Part shown: piece after piece, positions 27,701-35,746 of the stretch
How the letters are laid out: each line of letters starts with the position of its first letter
Position numbering within the stretch: the stretch's first letter is position 1
Assembly: GCA_018267365.1 (NCBI GenBank)
Contig: JAFDYQ010000025.1
Location: 1 to 62,500 of the forward strand
Direction of reading: 5' to 3'
Length of the DNA stretch: 62,500 bases
Source of the DNA: Bacteroidota bacterium
GTDB lineage: Bacteria; Bacteroidota; Bacteroidia; Chitinophagales; LD1
Notes under the pieces: model-generated
The model's database searches: none
Told to the model about the DNA's origin: nothing
The model's input: the letters and a program-made list of their open reading frames with translations, nothing else
Program-made: the position numbers and the translations under genes

Positions 27701-28608
27701 CAAACCTCAAGCCGATCAGAAAGACTGACTATGAGTTTGGTTTCAAGCAGGCAGTATCCAGTTTTGCAGCCGTCACCATTTCAGCATTTTATCAGGAAAC
27801 CAGAAACCTCATCCAGCTCCGCAAGATGCAGTATGCTTTCCCTGCTGACTATCTGACGTATGATAATATAGACTTCCGCTCGGCCAAGGGCTTCCGGCTT
27901 CTGCTCGATTTCAGAAGGTTCCACAACTTCCAATTCAATGCTAACTATACCCTGCAGTTCGTAGAGGGTACAGGCTCTGACGACCAGTCACAGCTCTATC
28001 TGATCAGCAATAATCAGCCTAACTACCGTAGCGTATACCCCCTCAATTCTGATACCCGCCATCAATTTAAGTTTGTCCTTGACTACCGTTTTGGCGAGGG
28101 TGCAGCCTACGATGGGCCGCGTATAAATGGCTATAAGATACTGGAGAACTTTGGTATCAACCTGGCCATGCAGCTCCGCTCAGGTACGCCTGTACGTCAG
28201 ACAGCTAGTGTCACTGACGAGGCCTCTATCACCGGTACAGGTGGTCGCCAGCGTACCATATCTCTATCCAGCCGTCTGCCTTGGTATACTCGTCTGGACC
28301 TGCGTGTCAATAAGGACTTCATGTTTAATGTAGGAAAGAAATCTGCCACCAAAGATCAGCGCCAGGTAGGATTGTCTATCTATTGCTACATCCAGAATCT
28401 GCTGAATACAGAAAATGTGCTGTCAATATATCCATATACGCTGAACCCACAGGATGATGGCTATCTGACGGCCAATGGTAGCGTGCAGGCTATCGCCTCA
28501 AAGACAAACCCTCAATCCTACAAAGATCTCTATAGGGCCAAAGTCAATAACCCGGACAACTATAGCTTGCCAAGAAGAATTTATCTCGGAGCTAATATCA
28601 ACTTCTAA
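24745..28608 (+). CDS. TonB-dependent outer membrane receptor with carboxypeptidase-like N-terminal domain
   Basis: 1287 aa. Signal peptide MKKLLTLAAFWIAMMTVSAQ; a carboxypeptidase regulatory-like beta domain at about 21-105 (GEIKGKILDENGEGLIGAT); a plug domain at about 130-240 (IKNQGGLNVANIASNAVGV, IVNGHRVIG, AKYGDATSGIINVTL); then a large beta-barrel to the C-terminus, which ends in NINF as expected for barrel insertion. It is not an obvious SusC: no SusD gene follows. Instead a giant secreted protein and a PorV-OmpA fusion come next, 25 and 29 bases apart, so the receptor likely works with surface proteins rather than a glycan SusCD pair. Ligand unknown. Confidence 0.92.
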   Translation: MKKLLTLAAFWIAMMTVSAQSTGEIKGKILDENGEGLIGATAQIVDVNGKTTGQGGAADLDGNYSIGPLTAGTYNVKVTFIGYETQLITGVIVSSDKPTFLNFPMKVQPVNATKEDIIVVVKKYEKPLVDRADTKIENDISAKDIKNQGGLNVANIASNAVGVTQTDAGNKSLIINGGRPDEVQYIVNGHRVIGNVNLPTNGIREISVLTAGISAKYGDATSGIINVTLNDAQQGLTGSVEGKTTKGLDAFGTTRAAANVSMPLLKLKDKTSTAGDKRTVLGLSLSFQYQHDDDRSPSGIGIWQVKKSALDNIKNGPLVVNPNGGFYNKAEFLTFQDLYKTSMKPNNSETEYTGGGELGIYPTKNISIAFGGNYDYDRYHSYVQEYTLLNAEHNPLYTNTNYYMYGRLTQRFGPKPTKPGAEQAPVRKTGLAVENGYYTIQFDYEKYKTGYADEAHGSNLFDYGYIGNFHTFRTQDYTQTTGIKVPGLPADQTLTGFVQNPTKTDVYVQYTPGTINPLGATFTTQYFTLLGATKGADGSYIVPEANRINYADNVNNIQANNGLINGTRSNPIYDLWYNVGRQYNGYGVDKNNQSYRGKVEGAFDIVKLGGDKTNTHKIEMGIEYEQRIQRSYLINPLNLWDAAKALVNLQQKLDYSHPIYRINGVDYDSAHVDLTTFTATDTIKYNTIIDPTQQTAFDRNLRTALGWDPNGSDYLDIYDISPNKLNLGLFTADNLLSYTGGLGTSILHYYGYDYKGNVLTSQPTLDDYFKAKDANGNLTRNMGAFMPTYAAGYIQDKFFYKDLGFVLGLRIDRYDANQYVLKDPYSLYDTKKAGDADIKAKFNVPSNIPSDAVVYVSNNQNPQVLGYRQGDNWYDQYGRVTTGKFVAAQSANGLLPYLNVPGVDSLSPSGAKNYIQSSNYDPHGSFTKYQAQYIFMPRLQLAFNITDKAQFFAHYDILSQRPQDRNQLNLAEYYYFTLYTGAKNNPNLKPIRKTDYEFGFKQAVSSFAAVTISAFYQETRNLIQLRKMQYAFPADYLTYDNIDFRSAKGFRLLLDFRRFHNFQFNANYTLQFVEGTGSDDQSQLYLISNNQPNYRSVYPLNSDTRHQFKFVLDYRFGEGAAYDGPRINGYKILENFGINLAMQLRSGTPVRQTASVTDEASITGTGGRQRTISLSSRLPWYTRLDLRVNKDFMFNVGKKSATKDQRQVGLSIYCYIQNLLNTENVLSIYPYTLNPQDDGYLTANGSVQAIASKTNPQSYKDLYRAKVNNPDNYSLPRRIYLGANINF

Positions 28609-28633
28609 TAACTCAGAATACGCATTAAAATAT

Positions 28634-31600
28634 ATGATCATGAAATCCCGTATATTATCTGCCTGCCTGCTGGCCGCTCTCTCTCTGGCCGGTACGCATA
28701 GCTTTGCCAGGGCACTGGAAAATGGTCCTTCTCATGCAGCGACTGGCGCAGCATACAAAACAGAGGCCAATGATTGCACACTGCCCACTTCGCAGTTTAG
28801 CATAGATATCAATAACGTGCGTGCCACCCTGCTCACAGCTGGTGACATGTGGTTTGATGTGCCTACGTCTTCTGCGGCATACGAAGTGCCAAAAGGGGCC
28901 CGTGGGGTGGCCAATGCACAGGCTATTTACGCTGGTGCTATCTGGGTCTCCGGTCTGGATCAGGGCAATAACCTCAAAATAGCGGCTCTCACTTATCGCC
29001 AGAATGGCGGCTCGGATTATTATTCCGGCCCGCTGGATAATAACGGAACAACTACTCTGGCTACATGCCGTGTGTGGGACCAGCACTTCCCGGTGTGGGC
29101 CAGCCAGATCAAACCATTTGTGGCGCAATATCAAGTGGCCCTGTCTGCAGCTGGTGGAAATCCCGCTAATGTGTCTATCTCAATCAGTACAGTCAGCGAT
29201 AGCATCAAATATTGGCCGGCCAAGGGAAATCCATATCTGGCGGCCAAGGGCTACGATGTATCGGGGATCCTGGCTCCTTTTTATGATGCAGACGGGGATG
29301 GCAACTATGATCCGGCGCATGGTGACTATCCGACTATCAAACAGGGAGGTATAAACCCCCGTTCATTTGATGGATATTGCGGAAATCCTAAGACGGATGA
29401 CCTCACATATACCAAAAACAATGCGTATGCTGATGAAATGGTATTCTGGGTCACTAATGATAAGGGAGGTGTACATAATGGTACCAGTAGCGGTGCACCT
29501 ATAGGTATACAGATCAATAATCTTGCCTTTGCGTTCCAAAGCTCAGATGAGATTAATAGTATGACATTTTATACTTATAATATCCTGAATAAATCCGGAG
29601 CGGTACTGAACAAGACGTATATGTCTCAGTATGTAGACCCGGATCTGGGCTGTCCATACAACGATCGCGTGGGTTGTGATACATCCCGTAGCATCGGTAT
29701 CATGTACAATGGCGTGCCGCAGAATACAGGCAACACTCCGGGCTATAGCTACGTATGTGATCTGACAGGTAGCACTGCCTGCAGCAATGGTACTATAGGC
29801 TATGGCTGCGACCTCCCTATGCTCGGCGTAGACTTCTTTGAGGGTCCGGTAGATACGATCACATATCCTAATCCGGCAAATCCAAGTGGTCCACGTATAC
29901 ACAGGCAGCTGGGTATGACAGCTTTTGAAAGCTATACCAATTCTAATACTGCCACGGGCGACCCGGTTACGTCGGTGCAGTTCAGAAACTACCAGACCGG
30001 TAAATGGAAAGATGGCACTCCTGTGACCTGGGGGGGCAATGGTTATCAGAATTCTCCGCAGCAGACTCCATTTATGTATCCTGGCGATCCTAGCATAGCC
30101 ACACAGTGGTCAGAGTGCAATCCTCAGGTTGGCGCTCCGATCTATGCATATGACCGTCGCTTTGTGCAAACGTCCGGACCTTTTACATTCCTTCCTTGTG
30201 CATCTCAGACCATCACAATCGGGGTAGTATTTGTCCAGCCTACGGGTGGCGTCGGCAGCAACTGTCCTAGTTGGTCTTTCATCTCTACTGCTGATGACAA
30301 GGCGCAAGCACTCTTTGATGCTGGTTTCAAGCAGCTCGAGGGGCCATCTGCCCCTAAGCTTTCGATCAGGGAATTGAATAAAAAAGTTATAATCAATGTA
30401 GAGGATGACCCCCTGGGTAATAATGTAGGCGAATCTTATGCCCAGATAGATCCACTGCGTGTGCGAAAGGGCTTCATATCTGGGGTACATAAGGACTCGC
30501 TATACAGGTATCAGGGTTATATAGTTTATCAACTTATAGATGCTTCAGTATCTGCCAATGACTTGACCAATCCGTCTAAGGCGATACCTGTAGCGGTATA
30601 TGATATACAAGATAATATCAAACATGTGGCTAACTGGTCTCAGGTGCTTGACCCGGCTACCGGCGTGTCACTTTGGACATCGGATAATAGTACTGTGCCT
30701 GGTGTCGGTACTGATCTGCCTAACTTGGGTATCCGTCATTCTTTTGTGGATTCGCTTGACTTTTTTGGCGGTGGTCAAATGGTAAATCACCAGACTTATT
30801 ACTTTGGCGTGATATCCTTTGCTACCAATAATTTCAAGACATTCAGACCGGATTCGGGCATTGGGCAATATGCACCTTTCCTGATAGGCAAGAATTTTAA
30901 TAAATACTCAGCTATCCCAAGCGACCCGACTGCAGAAGATGGCGGTACCGTGCTCCATAGTGCGTGGGGGGGCTCCTCTCTGGTACAGCGCTTGGAGGGT
31001 CAGGGCAATGGTGGCAACTTTGTAGATCTCACCCCTGCTACTATTGACAAGATTATGAATAGCCCATCCTTCGCAGCTGATACTCTGGATTATACTACAG
31101 GGTATGATCCTATTGGTCTCAAGATCATTGACCCGTTGCTGCTAAAGGCTGCAGATTTCGAGCTGAAGATACATGATACAGTGGCTTATAACGGGGTTAG
31201 CGTTTCCACGCTGGCATGGTGGGAGCTCAATGACCTTACTAATAATAAGATTATTCACTCAGTCCGTACCCTTGATCGTCCTTATGAGCAGATTATAGCT
31301 GACTCGGCTGGCAACGATTATGGCTTCTCTATTACGCTCGGTACGCCATTCCCTATTTATATTAATTATCTGGATAGTTTGCCGGTCTATGGAGCTATTA
31401 CGGGTAGCATTTCTTTCCAGGATTCTACCAAACCATGGCTCTCATTTGTAAAAGATACCAGTGTGTCTGCGGATGTAAAGAACTGGATTCGCTCAGGACA
31501 GAATTATATAACTTGTACTGTGCCATCAGGTACACCAGCTGATCCTCTTTGCAATGTTTTCAGCGATGCATATTATTATACCGGTGGTACTGATTTCCAT

Positions 31601-32959
31601 TTTAGTGATCCAAACAATGCTTTTGATAAAATAGCTGGCGGTACATGGGCTCCATATTGCCTCACTCCAAACTGGAGCGCCTCAGACCGTCCTACTATTA
31701 TTTCATCGCAAAGGCCGGCCACAGTAGGCGGTCCCGCATTCAAGTGGAACAGGTATGATGATCGCGCCTATCCTCCGAGGAATAACCTCGATAAATTACA
31801 AAGTGTGGATGTTGTTATCACTTCTGATACCAGCAAGTGGACTCGTTGTGTCGTGTTTGAGACTGGTGAGAATCCGCAGGGTGCAGCGCTAGATCCAAAC
31901 AGTACTAATAAGGCTCCTCGCAAGGGTATGCTCCGCGGTCACTACTCTGTGCATAAGGATGGCACAGAAGACCAAAGCACACTAGGTATCTCCTACTTTC
32001 CGGGATATGCTATTAATATTGAAACAGGTCAAAGGCTTGAAATGGCTTTTGGCGAAGCATCTGACGAGCGTGATCAGAATGGTAGCGACATGGTCTGGAA
32101 TCCTTCCTCTCAGGTACTGGGTGTGATAAATAATGGTAATGCAAGTGTACCTAATGCACCTTTCTTTGGTGGTCGTCACTTTATATATGTGCTGGATTAC
32201 CCTTATCAGCCTGATGTGGTCCAGCCCGGAGACAGGATCTGGGGTACCTTGGGAGATCCCCTATACTACGCCTCTATGGTCAATAATCCTTATAACCAGG
32301 CTTACCGCCCGGATGTGATCAGTATATATGACCATATCATGTGGACCTCTATACCATATCTGACCCCAGGCTACACCATGAAGTCTATGGCTAATGGCCT
32401 GATCCCTGACGATAATACGGTGACTATCAAGCTACGGGTACAAAAACCTTATGCAAAGTATGCTACTAATGCGACTCCTGCAGACGGAGATTCGCTGCCT
32501 AGATATAAGTTTAGTACAAAGGGTCAGGTAGCTACTGTGCAAAATGACTCGGTAGCAAAATCTGCGCTCGATATGATACGTATCGTGCCAAATCCATACT
32601 ACGCTTATTCTTCATATGAGACCGGGGCTAATGATACAAGGGTCAAAATCACCAATCTGCCTAACGAGTGTACTGTCAGGATCTATACCCTGGATGGACA
32701 ATTGGTACGTACATTGGGCCGCTCCGTATCCAATATCAATCCGGTGAGCAATAAGCCTGTCAAGATATCTGATGGCTACGATCTGGAGGATAAAACACAG
32801 TCTAACATAGATAACACGCTGGACTGGGATCTGAAGAATAGCAAAAACATATCTGTAGCCAGTGGTATATATCTCTTCGATATTAGTGCTCCCGGCATAG
32901 GTCACAAAATACTGAAATGGTTCGGAGCTATGCGCCCTACAGATATCTCTAACTTCTAA
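28634..32959 (+). CDS. Giant secreted surface protein with C-terminal sorting-like domain
   Basis: 1441 aa from the ATG at 28634 (another ATG two codons on); the frame stays open further upstream into the receptor gene, but only this start gives a signal peptide (SRILSACLLAALSLAGTHSFA). A calcium-binding-type loop, FYDADGDGNYDPAHGDYP, lies near residue 215. The middle is large, beta-rich and Asp/Asn/Tyr-rich. The C-terminus has IRIVPNPYYAY, VRIYTLDGQLVRTL and SGIYLFDI, matching a type A T9SS sorting domain in outline, but with an extra tail (KWFGAMRPTDISNF). Second gene of the receptor operon. Probably carried by the T9SS to the surface; ligand or partner unknown. Confidence 0.82.
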   Translation: MIMKSRILSACLLAALSLAGTHSFARALENGPSHAATGAAYKTEANDCTLPTSQFSIDINNVRATLLTAGDMWFDVPTSSAAYEVPKGARGVANAQAIYAGAIWVSGLDQGNNLKIAALTYRQNGGSDYYSGPLDNNGTTTLATCRVWDQHFPVWASQIKPFVAQYQVALSAAGGNPANVSISISTVSDSIKYWPAKGNPYLAAKGYDVSGILAPFYDADGDGNYDPAHGDYPTIKQGGINPRSFDGYCGNPKTDDLTYTKNNAYADEMVFWVTNDKGGVHNGTSSGAPIGIQINNLAFAFQSSDEINSMTFYTYNILNKSGAVLNKTYMSQYVDPDLGCPYNDRVGCDTSRSIGIMYNGVPQNTGNTPGYSYVCDLTGSTACSNGTIGYGCDLPMLGVDFFEGPVDTITYPNPANPSGPRIHRQLGMTAFESYTNSNTATGDPVTSVQFRNYQTGKWKDGTPVTWGGNGYQNSPQQTPFMYPGDPSIATQWSECNPQVGAPIYAYDRRFVQTSGPFTFLPCASQTITIGVVFVQPTGGVGSNCPSWSFISTADDKAQALFDAGFKQLEGPSAPKLSIRELNKKVIINVEDDPLGNNVGESYAQIDPLRVRKGFISGVHKDSLYRYQGYIVYQLIDASVSANDLTNPSKAIPVAVYDIQDNIKHVANWSQVLDPATGVSLWTSDNSTVPGVGTDLPNLGIRHSFVDSLDFFGGGQMVNHQTYYFGVISFATNNFKTFRPDSGIGQYAPFLIGKNFNKYSAIPSDPTAEDGGTVLHSAWGGSSLVQRLEGQGNGGNFVDLTPATIDKIMNSPSFAADTLDYTTGYDPIGLKIIDPLLLKAADFELKIHDTVAYNGVSVSTLAWWELNDLTNNKIIHSVRTLDRPYEQIIADSAGNDYGFSITLGTPFPIYINYLDSLPVYGAITGSISFQDSTKPWLSFVKDTSVSADVKNWIRSGQNYITCTVPSGTPADPLCNVFSDAYYYTGGTDFHFSDPNNAFDKIAGGTWAPYCLTPNWSASDRPTIISSQRPATVGGPAFKWNRYDDRAYPPRNNLDKLQSVDVVITSDTSKWTRCVVFETGENPQGAALDPNSTNKAPRKGMLRGHYSVHKDGTEDQSTLGISYFPGYAINIETGQRLEMAFGEASDERDQNGSDMVWNPSSQVLGVINNGNASVPNAPFFGGRHFIYVLDYPYQPDVVQPGDRIWGTLGDPLYYASMVNNPYNQAYRPDVISIYDHIMWTSIPYLTPGYTMKSMANGLIPDDNTVTIKLRVQKPYAKYATNATPADGDSLPRYKFSTKGQVATVQNDSVAKSALDMIRIVPNPYYAYSSYETGANDTRVKITNLPNECTVRIYTLDGQLVRTLGRSVSNINPVSNKPVKISDGYDLEDKTQSNIDNTLDWDLKNSKNISVASGIYLFDISAPGIGHKILKWFGAMRPTDISNF

Positions 32960-32988
32960 TAATCAGCGGACAGAACAAAAGATAGTTT

Positions 32989-34776
32989 ATGAAGAAAATT
33001 CTAGTAATAAGTATAATGGCGGCTTTGGGAGTGCAAGTTTACGCTGGCAATCCCGATCGAAAGGGTGAATCTGGAGCGCCGGAGCTAAATATGAATGGGT
33101 ATGCTCGCTCTGCCGGCGTTTGGAATCTCAATGTAGCCGGTATACAAGGTCTTGAATCGGAAAAGCTGAATCCGGCTGGCCTTGCATTTACCCGCGGTAC
33201 GGAGCTGATAGCCGCTTACACATCATGGCTGACCGGGGCCGGTGTCAATATCGTGCAGGGTGGTTTTGCTACCAGGGTTAAGAGCAATGCAGTGGCATTG
33301 ACCATCAACTCGCTCAACTTCGGTGCCATAGACAGGACCACCACCTCTCTGCCCGAAGGCGGCGCAGGCACTTTCAAACCTACCTACCTAAATATCGGCG
33401 CGTCTTATGCTAAAAATTTCTCTCTAGGAGCTACGCCAAAGATGGGTGACAACCTGATCACCGGCGGTATCACCCTGAGGCTGATATCAGAGATAGTGGG
33501 CAACGTGACCGCTACTGGCTTCGGTTTTGATGCAGGTCTGCAGTATACTACCGGCAAGAAGGAAAATCTTCACTTTGGCGTGGCGCTGCGTAATGTCGGT
33601 ACTCCTATGAAGTTTGGCGGAGACGCTCTCAGCGCTGATGCAGCTCTATCTACCAACTATAGCACATCAGTGAGCAAGAAGACCAATAAATTTGAACTGC
33701 CTACACAGCTCAATCTGGGTATCTCTTATGATCTCTGGCTGGGCCGCAAGATCGAGCTCGATGGTGCTCAGTCGGGCAAGTTCACTCAGAGGTATCGCCT
33801 GACCTTCATGGGGCAGTATTCGGCCAATGCGTTTGGCCTGGATGACTACGGCCTCGGTGCCGAGTTTTCCCTGCAGGAGATATTCATGCTGCGCGCCGCC
33901 TATCGCTTTGAGAATGGTATCTTTAAAAAGGAAAATACAGGTACTGCCTATAATGGCTTTGCCTGTGGTGCGTCGGTCAATATACCATTCAAGAAAGGTA
34001 AATCGACACCGGCTATCGCTATCGACTACGGATTCCGTATGACATCTCTTTCTACAAATTTCCAGCATACCCACTCTGTAGGCTTGCGTATATCTCTGGG
34101 CTCGGGTGCTACACCTAAGGACAAAATAGTATCTGCTCCTGAGACGCCTGCTTCAGCAGCTTCTTATGATCAGGGAGGCACAGCCAAAAGAAGAGGCAAG
34201 AAGAGCAAAGTGACAGTAGAGGAAGTAGAAGAAAAGGACAATGCTATCGATTCACTGATCAAGGTAAATCAGGCGCTCAAGCTCAAGGCTGAAACTCCTA
34301 TCGTGAAGGTAGACACTGTGATCAAGACACAGGTACAGATCGTAAAGGATACTGTGCTCATAGCAGCAGTACTGGAGAAGACCGACTACAAAGGTGGCGC
34401 TGTAGATACAGTATCCCGTGGTGGCAAGTCTGTACTTCAGTTTAACGACTATGAGGCGCTGGAGTATGAGACAGGCTCTGCCAGGATCCAGACAAAATCA
34501 TATGCTTATCTCAACTACCTCATCAATATCATGAAGAAGAATCCTTCCTACAGGGTATCCTTTGAGGGACACACAGACAATGTAGGTGCTGAGCCTGCCA
34601 ATCAGAAACTTTCTCAGGATCGCGTAGATGCAGTAAAGGCTTACTTTGTATCTAAAGGCATCAGCGAAGGCAGGATAGACACCAAGGCTTTTGGCTCTAC
34701 CCGTCCTAAATATGAGAATAGTAATGCTGCCGGACGTGCTAAAAACCGCCGCGTGGAGATTTACATGGAGATGTAA
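32989..34776 (+). CDS. PorV/PorQ-family outer membrane barrel fused to OmpA peptidoglycan-binding domain
   Basis: 595 aa. Signal peptide of about 19 residues, then a PorV/PorQ-like (FadL-type) barrel at about 30-370: LNPAGLAFTRGTEL, GTFKPTYLNIGASYAKNFS, GGITLRLISEIVGNVTATG, FDAGLQYTTG and the terminal strand THSVGLRISLGS. A Lys/Glu-rich linker (about 375-450) leads to an OmpA domain at about 480-595 with FEGHTDNVGAEPANQKLS and NAAGRAKNRRVEIYMEM. PorV normally shuttles T9SS cargo to the attachment complex and has no OmpA part; the fusion would tie such a barrel to the cell wall. Third gene of the receptor operon and plausible partner of the giant protein just upstream. Confidence 0.87.
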   Translation: MKKILVISIMAALGVQVYAGNPDRKGESGAPELNMNGYARSAGVWNLNVAGIQGLESEKLNPAGLAFTRGTELIAAYTSWLTGAGVNIVQGGFATRVKSNAVALTINSLNFGAIDRTTTSLPEGGAGTFKPTYLNIGASYAKNFSLGATPKMGDNLITGGITLRLISEIVGNVTATGFGFDAGLQYTTGKKENLHFGVALRNVGTPMKFGGDALSADAALSTNYSTSVSKKTNKFELPTQLNLGISYDLWLGRKIELDGAQSGKFTQRYRLTFMGQYSANAFGLDDYGLGAEFSLQEIFMLRAAYRFENGIFKKENTGTAYNGFACGASVNIPFKKGKSTPAIAIDYGFRMTSLSTNFQHTHSVGLRISLGSGATPKDKIVSAPETPASAASYDQGGTAKRRGKKSKVTVEEVEEKDNAIDSLIKVNQALKLKAETPIVKVDTVIKTQVQIVKDTVLIAAVLEKTDYKGGAVDTVSRGGKSVLQFNDYEALEYETGSARIQTKSYAYLNYLINIMKKNPSYRVSFEGHTDNVGAEPANQKLSQDRVDAVKAYFVSKGISEGRIDTKAFGSTRPKYENSNAAGRAKNRRVEIYMEM

Positions 34777-34782
34777 TAGGGA

Positions 34783-34813
34783 TTTGTCAAAACAATAAAC
34801 TCTGCTAATTTTA
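34783..34813 (+). promoter_or_regulatory. Candidate greA promoter
   Basis: TTTG (34783-34786), 19 bases, TAATTTTA (34806-34813). The same boxes and spacing occur at 54447-54477. Transcription would start right at the base of the following hairpin. Confidence 0.5.
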
Positions 34814-34817
34814 CAAT

Positions 34818-34849
34818 GAAAGACGTCCTGCGGGGCGTCTTTCCGTTTT
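34818..34849 (+). terminator. Hairpin between the PorV-OmpA gene and greA
   Basis: GAAAGACG (34818-34825) pairs with CGTCTTTC (34836-34843); the inner bases extend the stem to 11 pairs including one G-T, with a TGCG loop. CCGTTTTA follows. It can end the upstream operon, but it also lies just after the candidate greA promoter and so may be the 5' end of the greA message. Confidence 0.6.
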
Positions 34850-34865
34850 AACGAAAAAGAAGAAG

Positions 34866-35339
34866 ATGTCTGATATCCAATATGTGACTAAAGAGGGCTA
34901 CGAGGCCCTGGTCAATGAACTGAAACACCTGAAATCTGTCAGAAGGCCTGAGATTTCAAAAGCCATAGCAGAGGCCCGCGAGAAAGGCGATCTGAGTGAG
35001 AATGCTGAGTACCATGCCGCCCGCGAGGAGCTCGCACTGCTCGAGGCCAAAATATCTGAGATGGAGGGCAAGGTAGGCAGCGCACGGGTCATGGATGAGA
35101 GCAAGGTAGATATATCTAAGGTCGGGATCCTCACCAAGGTAGACGTCATGAATAACAAGCTCGGCAAAAAGCAAACCTTTACCATCGTCAGTGAGGCTGA
35201 AGCCAACCTGAAGGAAGGCAAGATCTCGATCACCTCACCGATAGGCAAGGCGTTGATAGGAAAAAAGATAGGAGAAAAGGCAGTAGCCCAGACGCCGGCT
35301 GGTGCTATGGAGTTTGAGGTCTTGTCTATAGGGCTTTAA
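34866..35339 (+). CDS. greA: Transcription elongation factor GreA
   Basis: 157 aa, normal length. Binds the secondary channel of RNA polymerase and triggers cleavage of backtracked transcripts. The N-terminal coiled coil ends with EAREKGDLSENAEYHAAREE, whose Asp and Glu are the acidic tip residues, and the C-terminal FKBP-like domain has ISITSPIGKALIGKKIGE. The HIT gene begins 12 bases later. Confidence 0.96.
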   Translation: MSDIQYVTKEGYEALVNELKHLKSVRRPEISKAIAEAREKGDLSENAEYHAAREELALLEAKISEMEGKVGSARVMDESKVDISKVGILTKVDVMNNKLGKKQTFTIVSEAEANLKEGKISITSPIGKALIGKKIGEKAVAQTPAGAMEFEVLSIGL

Positions 35340-35350
35340 AATAAAAGTAT

Positions 35351-35746
35351 ATGGCCAGCATATTCACCCGCATCATACAGGGGGAGATACCATGCTACAA
35401 GATAGCGGAGGACGAGGGTTACTTCGCATTTTTGGATATCAATCCTCTCTCCAAAGGGCATACACTGGTAGTACCTAAGCAGGAGATTGATTACATCTTC
35501 GATCTCGATGCGGATACATATGCCGGCCTCATGTTGTTTTCTCAGAAAGTAGCACTAGCCATCGGCCTGGCTGTGCCTTGCCTCAGAGTAGGAGTGGCAG
35601 TGATAGGTTTAGAGGTGCCGCATGCCCATGTGCATCTCATACCTTTGCAATCCGACACCATCAACTTTTCTGATCTCAAGCTAAAGCTGGATAAAGAAGA
35701 GTTTGAAAGAATCGCAGCAGCTATCCGCGCGCATCTCACGCTTTAA
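35351..35746 (+). CDS. Histidine triad (HIT) nucleotide-binding protein
   Basis: 131 aa. HIT family hydrolases act on AMP-linked and related nucleotides. The start SIFTRIIQGEIPCYKIAEDE and the triad HAHVHLIPL (His 91, 93, 95) are clear. Substrate not known. It follows greA closely and ends four bases inside the convergent PorP gene. Confidence 0.93.
   Translation: MASIFTRIIQGEIPCYKIAEDEGYFAFLDINPLSKGHTLVVPKQEIDYIFDLDADTYAGLMLFSQKVALAIGLAVPCLRVGVAVIGLEVPHAHVHLIPLQSDTINFSDLKLKLDKEEFERIAAAIRAHLTL

Noticed and set aside
24745..28608. SusC-type receptor of a polysaccharide utilisation locus
   Set aside because: No SusD-like gene or glycoside hydrolases follow; the downstream genes are a giant sorted protein and a PorV-OmpA fusion.
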